Origin: Protopterus annectens
Taxonomy: Eukaryota; Chordata; Ceratodontiformes; Protopteridae
NCBI RefSeq assembly: GCF_019279795.1
Contig: NC_056727.1
Coordinates: forward strand, 1,210,936,077-1,211,000,076
DNA length: 64,000 nt
Direction: 5' to 3'
The first letter of the stretch is position 1. Every line of letters begins with the position of its first letter. Below are positions 11,291-19,880 of the stretch, piece after piece. The translations under genes were made by a program, and so were the position numbers. The notes below the pieces were generated by a model that searched no databases, was not told the origin of the DNA, and worked only from the letters and a program-made list of their open reading frames with translations.

Positions 11291-11775
11291 TGGATTCTGG
11301 TCCCTGACAGACAGCTAACTGCGACTTTCTCCTTATCCAGCCTGGTGAGAGGCACATCTGTGTGTCTCACAATGGTGTCACCTATGACTAATATGTTGGG
11401 TTTATGGTTAAGCCTTAGTGGTTGTGAGACAGAGGTGTGTGAACTATGAGTGGTATGTGGTGTGGAGGGCCATGGAGATTGCGTGTGTATTTGCCTCAGA
11501 GATTTTTGCCTCGGAGGTCTCCTTTGTTTGGGTGTGTTTTTGTTGAGGACCTCCACATATGTGGGTGTGTGTTGTGTAGGTGTGGGTGGTGTTTGAGGTG
11601 TAGTGATTGTGCTGACAACCTTCTCAGTGCCAGATATGCTGGCTTGTGAGGGAGAGAACTTGGACTCTAGGTTCCTAATGTAATTGCATCTCTCGCAAAT
11701 TGTGTTCCTAGGTGGTAGTAGTAGTTGGCTATCTGTGTACATAAGGCAGTTGCTACACTGTCTCAGGATGCCCAT
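11272..11775 (-). pseudogene. LINE copy D ORF1 N-terminal half, zinc motif and start of SGNH domain
   Basis: The 167-codon frame starts at ATG 11775. Residues 8-31 hold a Cys pattern (CSNC ... CERC), a short zinc-binding motif of the kind found at the N-terminus of CR1-clade ORF1. A Pro/Thr/Ser-rich linker follows (about residues 45-120), then NILVIGDTIVRHTDVPL, the esterase block I with GDT in place of the usual GDS seen in copies A and B. The frame then runs into SCLSGTRIH and leaves the protein at the deletion joint. This is the only copy here that shows the ORF1 N-terminus. Confidence 0.8.
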
Positions 11776-12250
11776 ATCAACCAGACTGGCAGGAGAAAGT
11801 GTAAGAAATTATCCAGCCATATTTTTCAGAATCTGAGAGAAAAGCCCAGGGAGAGCTAAGAGTTTAGCCTAAAGTCCAAGTGCTTAAACCAAAACTAAGT
11901 GGCTTAGAATAACACAATTTAAACAGGCTATAAACAAGCAGTAACAAATGCAAAAGAAAGGATAAAACTGAACACTTTAGAGAGAACAAGCCGCAGCAAG
12001 TTGAAGTAATGGAGAAGGAGGAGGAAACACAAATATAGAAAAAGAAGCTGAATAAAGTGTTTTTTTTTTTTTTTAGTAAAGTAGAAAGGGAGATTGGAGG
12101 AACAGAAGAAAATTCAAAGTTAAGGAACTAAGGAGTTTGACCTCCCCAAATGATCTCTGTATTGGATAGAATGAGCTAATGAGATGGGACTGGGAGTGTC
12201 CCTTATCAAATCTACAGTAGGCATGGGCAACAGCAAAAGCAACAACTATA
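11776..12250 (-). promoter_or_regulatory. Presumed 5' UTR of LINE copy D, proximal part
   Basis: This non-coding sequence lies directly upstream of the ORF1 ATG. It is A-rich on the forward strand, with a T-run at 12059-12074. The distal part (about 12215-12250, GGGCAACAGCAAAAGCAAC) recurs at 17765-17790, where it is followed directly by the sequence found here only after 14235. That shows the 5' UTR was split by the RTE-type LINE at 12251-14234. Promoter function is inferred from position only. Confidence 0.45.
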
Positions 12251-14234
12251 AGAGCACAACTGGTGTGACATCTGGACAGAGGAAGGAGGACAAGGAGACC
12301 TGGTAGTGGAATGAGGAAGTACAGGAGAGTATACAGAGGAAGAGGCTGGTGAAGAAGAAGTGGGATTGTCAAAGAGATGAGGAAAGTAGACATGAGTATA
12401 AGGAGATGAGGCGCATGGCAAAGAGAGAGGTGGTGAAAGCTAAGGATAAGGCGTATGGAGAGTTGTATGAGAGATTGGACACTAAAGAGGGAGAAAAGGA
12501 CCTGTACCGATTGGCTAGACAGAGGGACAGAGCTGGGAAAGATGTGCAGCAAGTAAGGGTGATAAAGGATAGTGAGGGAAAGGTACTCACAAGAGAGGAG
12601 AGTGTGTTGAGTAGATGGAAAGAGTATTTTGAGAGGCTGATGAATGAAGAGAATGAGAGAGAGAGAGAAGGTTGGATGATGTGGGGATAGTGAATCAGGA
12701 AGTGAAACAGATAAGCAAGGAGGAAGTAAGGACAGCTATGAAGAGGATGAAGAATGGAAAGGCTGTTGGCCCAGATGACATCCCAATGGAAGCATGGAGG
12801 TGCTTAGGAGAAATGGCAGTGGAATTTTTAACTAGATTATTTAATGAAATTTTGGAAAGTCAGAGGATGCCTGAGGAGTGGAGAAAAAGTGTTTTGGTAC
12901 CTATCTTTAAGAATAAGGGTGATGTGCAGAGCTGCAGTAACTACAGAGGGATAAAACTATTCAGTCACAGCTTGAAGTTATGGGAGAGAGTAGTAGAAGC
13001 TAGGTTAAGAAGGGAGGTGATGATTAGTGATCAGCAGTATGGTTTCATGCCAGGAAAGAGCACTACAGATGCAATGTTTGCTCTGAGAGTGTTATTGGAG
13101 AAATACAGAGAAGGTCAGAAGGAGTTGCATTGTGTCTTTGTAGACTTGGAGAAAGCATATGACAGGGTGCCTAGAGAAGAGTTGTGGTATTGTATGAGGA
13201 AGTCGGGAATGGCAGAGAAGTATGTAAGAGTGGTACAGGATATGTACAAGGGTAGTGTGACAGTGGTGAGGACTGCAGTGGGAGTGACAGATCCGTTTAA
13301 GGTGGAGGTGGGATTACATCAAGGATCAGCTCTGAGTCCTTTCTTATTTGCAGTGGTGATGGACAGGTTGACAGATGAGATCAGACAGGAGGCCCCATGG
13401 ACTATGATGTTTGCAGAAGACATTGTGATCTGTAGTGAGAGTAGGAATCAGGTTGAGGAGACTCTGGAGAGGTGGAGATATGCTCTAGAGAGCAGAGGAA
13501 TGAAGGTCAGCAGGGCTAAGACAGAATATATGTGTGTAAATGAGAGGGAGGGCAGAGGAATGGTGAGGATGTAGGGAGTAGAGTTGGTAAAGGTGGATGA
13601 GTTTAAGTACTTGGGATCAACAGTTCAGAGTAATGGTGAATGTGGAAGAGAGGTGAAGAAGAGAGTACAGGCAGGGTGGAATGGGTGGAGAAGAGTGTCA
13701 GGAGTGATTTGTGACAGACGGGTACCAGTAAGAGTGAAAGGGAAAGTCTACAAGACAGTAGTGAGACCAGCTATGTTATATGGGTTGGAGACAGTGGCAT
13801 TGACAAAAAGGCAGGAGTCAGAGCTGGATGTGGCAGAGTTAAAGATGTTAAGATTTGCACTCGGTGTGACTAGGATGGATAGGATTAGGAATCAGTATAT
13901 TAGAGGGTCAGCTCATGTTGGTCAGTTTGGAGACAAAGCAAGAGAGACGAGATTGCATTGGTTTGGACATGTGCTGAGGAGGGATGATGGGTATATTGGG
14001 AAAAAGATGCTAAGGATGGAGCTGCCAGGTAAGAGGAAAAGAGGAAGGCCTAAGATAAGGTTTATGGACGTGGTGAGAGAGGACATGCAGGCGGTTGGTG
14101 TGACAGAGCAAGATGCAGAGGATATGAAGAAATGGAAAGAGATGATCCGCTGTGGCGACCCCCTAATGGGAAAAGCCAAAAGATGATGATGATAGCAGTA
14201 CAACTGCAATGGGGTGAGTGGGTGGGAGAAAAAC
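12251..14234 (+). mobile_element. RTE-type LINE, copy E (5' truncated)
   Basis: This forward insertion lacks the endonuclease but keeps most of the RT and C-terminus. Its 3' end has a CTGTGGCGACCCC block, then GGGAAAAGCCAAAAG and a GATGATGATGAT repeat (14145-14190), typical of short-repeat RTE tails. The flanking sequences (left ACAACTATA, right AAAAATTCAACC) are contiguous in the related copy near 17790, which gives a natural empty site. It is the least decayed LINE reading frame in the window. Confidence 0.85.
12349..14186 (+). pseudogene. RTE-type LINE E reverse transcriptase and C-terminal domain
   Basis: Recognisable blocks in order: EYKEMRRMAKREV, DKEGEKDLYRLARQRDRAG-like linker, GKAVGPDDIPMEAW, NYRGIKLFSHSLKLWERV, QYGFMPGKSTTDA, VDLEKAYDRVPREELWY, GLHQGSALSPFLFAVV, MFAEDIVICSE, FKYLGSTVQ, and a C-terminal HWFGHVLRRDD with GKRKRGRPK. 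This matches the widespread vertebrate RTE/BovB-like protein. Damage is limited: a shift at a GAGAGA run near 12665, one TAG at 13572-13574, and FAED where the family has FADD, so the first catalytic Asp of the YXDD box is Glu. It is therefore inactive. Confidence 0.88.
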
Positions 14235-14449
14235 AAAAATTCAACCACAGATCAGCAATTATATAAATGGAGACACAGAAAAATAAATAATTCAGTCAAA
14301 CAAATAAATAAATAAATAAAAACAGTGCAGTAAACTAGTGCAGAACTGTTACATAAATAAATAAAAAAACAATGCAGTACTGATAAGCAAAATAAATACA
14401 ACAGTGTAGTAAATTAGTGCAGACCTGTTACACAAATAAATAAAAAGAG
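14235..14449. repeat. Dimeric tandem repeat, segment 1 (presumed LINE D 5' UTR)
   Basis: Two alternating modules are seen. One reads like ACAGTGCAGTAAACTAGTGC followed by an ACTGTTACACAAATAAATAAA stretch; the other reads like ACAGTGCAGTACTGATAAGC followed by AAAATAAATACAA. Together they form a unit of roughly 79 bp. The segment is interrupted at about 14449 by LINE C and resumes at 17459. Confidence 0.7.
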
Positions 14450-17400
14450 ATGGCCTGCACCTGTCACCCCTGGGATTCCGGATACTGGCTAAGACTCTTG
14501 CCACCCCTATAGTGCCTTTTTTAGGCAAGGTTCAAATGACAAACTCACCACCATAGCAGGTATAAGCAAGCAAAATCTGAGGGTAATGCTACTCAATGCT
14601 AGAAGTCTAAACCTCAAAATGCACTCACTCGAGGCACTCCTTAAAATGGAGAACATTGACATCTGTGCAGTGATGGGGACCTGGTTCAAGGCTCCAGAGA
14701 GCACCCCTCCATTACCAGGCTATAAGTCATACCACACCTTTCGGCCACCTAACTTGGACCAAAACACTAAAGGAGGAGGCATGTCCATATTCATTCATTA
14801 AGGATATCCACACCTCCAGGCTAGTTGCTCAACATAATGCATCTGATATTATCAACGTGCAACTAACATTGGGCAAGACTGCAATCCAGGTTGTAGTTTG
14901 TTACAAATCCCCCACCATGCCCCAGGATGCCTACTCCATGTTTCTTGATATATTGGGTAATATTAAGGTACAGCCCAATACCCTAATAATGGGCGATTTC
15001 AACTACCCCACCATCAACTGTGAAAACTACTCATGTGCTAACTCATTTACTCAACGCTTTCTGGAATTCATAAATTCCAACGTCCTGGATCAGCTTGTCC
15101 ATACCCCCACCAGGGGCAGCAATATCCTGGACCTGGTCATTATCAATATGGGCAACCGATGTTCGATGCCAGAGGTCAACTCCTCACTGGTCAGATCCGA
15201 CCACAAGCTAATCACCCTAGACATCAATATCCTGCCCCCACCCCCTTTAAGGAAAAAAACTTCTCCAAAGCCAACTTCATGCTTCTTAAGACAGAAGTGG
15301 CAAGCTTCACGACACCCATACAGACGGAAAATAGAGGTACGACTGCTGAATCCTATACAAATGCACTGTATAAGCACATACATGAGTGCATGGATGCATG
15401 CCATCCCCAACAGAACCAAGATGCTGTCCCCCCAAAAAAAAGGAAGCCAATCTGGTGGTCCCCTGCCATAAACAAACTCTACAACAGAAGGAAGAAGCTG
15501 TTGCAAAAAAGAGTAAAAAACCTCTGATTGCAGGAACTCCCTGGTTAGCCTCAGTAAGAAGCTGAGATACCTCATAAAATCTTCCAAAGCTAGTTATGAA
15601 AATAAAATCACCGCTGATTCTAAAGACAACCACAAAGCATTCTACAGCTATGTCAAGAATCTCAATGGCGACACTCAGATCTGCCCCGAGCTACAGCACA
15701 ATGGCACTAGATATACAGAACCAACTGATATTGCCAACATCCTGGCAGATAAGTTCAGTGCAAACTTTACCTCCCTCACCCTCCCAAGGGGCCCATCACT
15801 ATACCGGAAGAATGCATAGCCCCTGTAATCACGGCTGCACAAGTAAATACCGCACTCTCCAAAGCCAAGAACACAGCATTTATGGGACCTGACAACATTC
15901 CAGGTTGCATTCTGCACGAACTACAGAACAAACTGGCACCCCACCTAAGTACCATGTTCAGTCATAGCCTCACTTGGGCTTTGTGCCTACTGAATGGCGC
16001 ACAGCGATGGTTACCCCACTGCACAAAGGGGGTGCCACCACGAACCCCAGGAACTACTGCCCCATTAGCCTGGTCTGCAAGGCCATGGAACATATCATCT
16101 TGGAGCTTATAAACAAGGACATAGGTAACCTCCAAACTCTGGACCCCACTCAGTTTCGGTTTGTAAATGGTAGGTCATGTCTCCTAAACCTGACTGACTT
16201 CTTTGAAGCAGTCACCAGAGCCGTGGACAAGGGTAAGGTGGTGCACACAGCCTATCTTGACCTCACCAAGGCTTTTGATACCATCCCCCTCTCTGGAATT
16301 ATAGATAAACTCACTAGACTGAGCATAAATCCCTATGTCACAAGATGGGTGGCCAACTGGCTCACTGACAGAACCCACACAGTGAAAGTAGCTGACTCCA
16401 AATCCAACTTCAGACCAGTGACAAATGGAGTACCACAGGGCTCAGCCCTGGGTCCTCTCCTGTTTGGCATCTACTTCTCAGAAGTCCAGGCTAATACAGC
16501 AGGTCTTTGGCTAATGGAGTTTGCAGATGACTGCAAACTAGGTGCCATAACAGAATTGCCTAATGATGTGGACATTCTGCAAAGGGGCCTCACTGAGACT
16601 GATGCTTGGTGTCAAAGTCATGGCCTCAAGCTCAATGCCAAAAAGTGTATTGTCATCCCCTTTGGGAAAAACACTGTACCCATGAACTACCACATAGGCG
16701 GTAGCCCACTAAACATCGAAATTGTGATAAGAGACCTTGGGACACAGGTGAACAGTAGTCTCTCCTTTGATAATCACATCACCACAGTAGTCAGGAAATC
16801 CTTCTATGTGGCACACCTCATCACAAAGGGGTTCACCTCCAGAAAAAAAGAGGTCATTGTTCCTCTCTACTCTTCCCTCATCAGACCCATTATAGAGTAC
16901 AACTCCACGTTTGGCATGTACCTCTCAAGACATCTACAACAACTAGAAAGGCCACAGAAATACCTCACTAAGAGGATTACCGGCCTCAAACAGATGCTAT
17001 ACGCAAACCATCTCAAGAAACTCCAGCTCTACTCCATCACTTATCGCCTACTCAGAGGCGACCCCTGCCTAACATACAAAGCTATGTCAAGCCCATATCT
17101 GTTGGACATGCTACACTTAAAGAAACCCCAATCCTTCCAAGCCACATGCTTCAGGGACCTAAACCTTGCCACCACAGTAAACAAAACATGCTGGAGGGAT
17201 AGATTCCTGTCCCAGAGAATTCCCATGCTCTGGAACAGACTACATATTCATGTCAAGCATAGCTCCTCATTAGCCCTCTAAGAAAATCTAGGCAATTGGA
17301 TGGGAAATAGGAAATTCACCTCGGGGATCATTTCTGTGGCCTGCTAGACAGGGACGCAGGAAAATAACTTTCTTGAGTGGCGAAAGCCAGGGAACTTTTT

Positions 17401-17458
17401 TGGCTAGGCTTATATAGGAACCAGGGCCGATAGCCTAGTACCTCCCTATGAACCTATG
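14450..17458 (+). mobile_element. CR1-like LINE, copy C (5' truncated, 3' complete)
   Basis: It begins inside the end of ORF1 (GLHLSPLGFRILA-like text at 14455-14490) and ends with the family 3' UTR (GCCGATAGCCTAGTACC) and a CCTATGAA tail at about 17443-17458. It is inserted in an A-rich point of the dimeric repeat: left AAATAAATAAAAAG, right AACAATGCAGTACC. The preference for an A-rich target and the 5' truncation fit target-primed reverse transcription. Confidence 0.88.
14586..17340 (+). pseudogene. LINE copy C ORF2, endonuclease-reverse transcriptase (frameshifted)
   Basis: It starts at the ATG of MLLNARSLN. The endonuclease is split (14586-14801, then 14857-15230). The usual AVTETW reads AVMGTW, so a catalytic Glu is lost; GDFNYPTIN and RSDHKLITL remain. 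A shift near 15240 leads to the basic linker with PIWWSPAINKLYN, and another break lies near 15527. The RT frame 15974-17281 is open for 435 codons, with AYLDLTKAFDTIPLSG, GVPQGSALGPLLFGIYF and EFADDCKLG. This is the longest intact CR1-like RT stretch here. It ends at a stop in the C-terminal region (17281). Confidence 0.88.
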
Positions 17459-18070
17459 AAAACAATGCAGTACCAATAAGCAAAATAAATACAACCAGTG
17501 CAGTGCTGATAAGAAACACTGAACAATTAAAGTACGAAAAATATACCTATATAGTTCTGTAATTCATATTGTTTAAGAAGTATTCTCCGTCAGGCACAAA
17601 TGGAGCTCAGAAAGATAAGCAGTGATTCAACTCAAAAGTAATATTTTTATACCAACAGATAAAAGACCCTTCCAAAGTCACACTCCGAGACAAAGAGATA
17701 ACACAGAAGCTGTTTCACCAGTTTTAACTCTCTAGACTGAGTATACCACAAACTCCCAGTAGGGGCGGGCAACAGCAAAAACCACAAACTATACAAAAAT
17801 TCAACCACAGATCAGCAATTATATAAATGGAGACACAGAAAAGTAAATAATTCAGTCAAACAAATAAATAAATAAAAACAGTGCAGTCAACTAGTGCAGA
17901 ACTGTTACACAAATAAATAAAAAACAGTGCAGTACTGATAAGCAAAATAAATACAACAGTGCAGTAAATTAGTGCAAAACTGTTATACAAATAAATAAAA
18001 AACAATGCAGTACTGATAAGCAAAATAAATACAATCAGTGCAGTGCTGATAAGAATATTTAACCCTAATA
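17459..18070. repeat. Dimeric tandem repeat, segments 2 and 3, with a 190-bp non-repeat spacer
   Basis: The repeat interrupted by LINE C resumes at 17459-17520. A non-repetitive stretch (about 17560-17750) follows, then a second copy of the 5'-UTR-like block (17750-17870) and more repeat modules to about 18060. The second block is uninterrupted and so serves as the empty-site reference for the insertion of LINE E. The arrangement looks like tandem promoter monomers upstream of a LINE, but this is inference. Confidence 0.6.
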
Positions 18071-18079
18071 CTTGGTCAT

Positions 18080-18700
18080 TCTTTTACTATGATCCTACAT
18101 ACATAATAGCATAAAAGCAAAACAATAAATGCAGTCTTGTACAACTGTGATTAAAGATTTCAATTTCTTCACCTAAAAAGTAGAGCAACATTTGTAAAAA
18201 TATTCTGCAGACTAGCCTATACTTCAGAGAAAAATATCAGGGACTTGCAAAAATTGTTCTACAGGATCTGCCACTTTATTCTCTATTCACTCAAAACAGA
18301 ACATGACTGCTGGATTCTTAAATGTGCTAACCGGCTTCCGGTTCAAGAGCATGATGATCTCCTGGTTTCTCTAATACATAAATCCCTCTGTAATAACACC
18401 TTTCTAGGCACATAATTAATAGAAATTTACCTTATCAGTTATGTGCCCGTGCAAACAATGCAACCATTCTCCAAAGAACTACAAATAATTTATCCTCAGT
18501 GGAACATGCAGCTCCTTCATGGATCAGGCATTCTCATTTCTAGGCCATAAAGTCTGGGACACCTTTCCCAATGGCCTTAGAAAATGTTCATTGTCCTTAC
18601 AAAAAAGAGCCACCTACTCTTATTTCAAATGTCTTGCTTTAATTTAATATTTCAAGTCATTTTTCTTCTCACCTGATGCATAATCTTAGCCCAAGATTCA
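18080..18700 (+). mobile_element. Old LINE relic K, C-terminal part
   Basis: Short readable blocks include RATFVKIFCRLAYTSEK, LQKLFYRICHFI, CANRLPVQEHDDLL and VSLIHKSLCNNTF, then AAPSWIRHSHF and SWDTFPNGLRKC. These correspond to the post-RT region of Rex1/L2-type LINEs (the RLPV...KSL and W-LPN-LR blocks). Orientation and order fit the relic that stops at 9790, so this is probably the other half of the same element, separated by LINE D and its nested insertions. Confidence 0.5.
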
Positions 18701-19490
18701 GAGTCATTTAGCACACAACACAATACAAATTAATGTGGGTAGTGGCAACACAAAGGACGTGAGTGATTCAAAGATATGGATACTTGATCACACAAGAGGC
18801 AAAATAGCACAATATGCAGTGCATGCAAATGAGCGCATAATGTCATGGAAACGAGGAATCCCTTCCAGAATAGGCAGACTGTGTATGCAAATGATGCACA
18901 CAAAATGGTGGACTGACTCAGAATGCCATGATGCATACCTGTCTTTTACACAGAGAATCATGGTGTACATGCTCAGAGTAATACTTGGATTAGCAGCAGT
19001 TATAGTTCAGCAGCATGAGTTAATGGCTGCCATAAGAGCCAGTGCCCACAATGCTGTATTTTGAGACCATTCATGCCAACAGAGAAGCCACAGACAGTGC
19101 CCAGGAGACTAGCAGATGGTATATCACTTCCCCGTGGACAGAAAACACAGATACTATAACACAGATGTGATGCAATACCTTTTATGGGACCAACATGGGT
19201 TTTGTAATTGCTCAAGCTTTCAGGCTAGCATGACGCTTTAATCAGGAGTTATTAATTTACTGATGCTATACACTGTACTTAAATATCCACTTGACCAGAA
19301 AGGGAAGTGCATCCTTTCTTCCTTATTGGCAAAAAAGACAATTATAAATGCCAATGTTTTGAGAGACAGTATGCATTTTTGAGATGTCTTTTTTGGGAGA
19401 GGGGCATCTTTGGTTCTCCAGGACCATAGAGAATGAATAAACAAACAAAAAAAAAACATAATGTACTTTTTATTTTACCCATTTCCTGAT
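18701..19490. other. Unassigned; one 109-codon open frame without recognisable family
   Basis: A forward frame at 18735-19064 is open but I recognise no domain in it. It has several Met/Ile/Trp-rich segments and no signal peptide or clear motif. It could be an eroded part of the Harbinger element that follows, or chance. The rest shows only A/T runs (for example at 19448-19457). Confidence 0.3.
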
Positions 19491-19499
19491 ATCCTGTAC

Positions 19500-19880
19500 A
19501 TAATTCCCAGATCATGCAGGAAGTATCCTTTATTGCAGCACATGCCAAATTATGTGATATAATAGAGCAGGTGTTTGGCCTACTCAAGGGATGCTTCCAC
19601 TGTCCAAATATGCCTAGAGGGGTACTGCAAAAGAGTCAATAAATTTACTGTAATATTTTTGTTGTGTGTGTAGTGTTGTACAACATAGCATTGCACTAAA
19701 ATTTAAGTCTGCAGGTGAATATCTTGGCAAGAACTTCTATGCCAGATGTGCCAGGACTGGAAGGGCACAGTGGAGTTTTAGGTGAGAAACATTCTGCAAG
19801 TAGCAATGCCACAGCTGAGGCAGGGGCAGGCACAGTACGCTGCAGCACTAACAAAGATATGGCAACTTGTCCACATCTAG
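19500..19880 (+). pseudogene. PIF/Harbinger transposase, C-terminal remnant
   Basis: A forward frame near 19515-19640 reads CDIIEQVFGLLKGCFHCP followed by RGVLQKS. This is the conserved Harbinger segment around the third catalytic Glu (IE..FGLLK.RF). After a shift, VVLYNIALH near 19675 matches the downstream C.VLHNIA block. PIF/Harbinger transposases are nuclear DDE nucleases that move DNA elements by cut and paste. The two Asp blocks upstream are not recognisable and I see no terminal inverted repeats, so only a fragment survives. Confidence 0.6.

Larger units (their letters stand above)
9809..11775 (-). mobile_element. CR1-like LINE, copy D (reverse, large internal deletion)
   Basis: Read on the reverse strand, the element has ORF1 from its ATG at 11775, then jumps directly to the RT part of ORF2 at about 11285. 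It ends at about 9809 with the conserved 3' UTR and the octamer-type tail (forward strand TTCATAGGATCATAGG). The esterase bulk, the whole endonuclease and the RT N-terminus are deleted. The 5' UTR appears to continue to the right (see 11776-12250). Confidence 0.88.

Noticed and set aside
12073-12590. Reverse-strand frames rich in Leu, Ser and Pro
   Set aside because: They are shadows of the purine-rich LINE 5' region and RTE LINE E on the other strand; no motif of their own.
13922-14248. Reverse frame over the 3' end of LINE E
   Set aside because: Shadow of the forward RTE coding sequence.
14235-18060. CRISPR-like array from the regularly spaced repeats
   Set aside because: The spacers are themselves repeated, the units are AT-rich LINE-associated modules, and the genome is eukaryotic.
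18735-19064. A host gene of 109 codons
   Set aside because: No recognisable domain, splice context or conservation evidence; it lies among transposon remnants.
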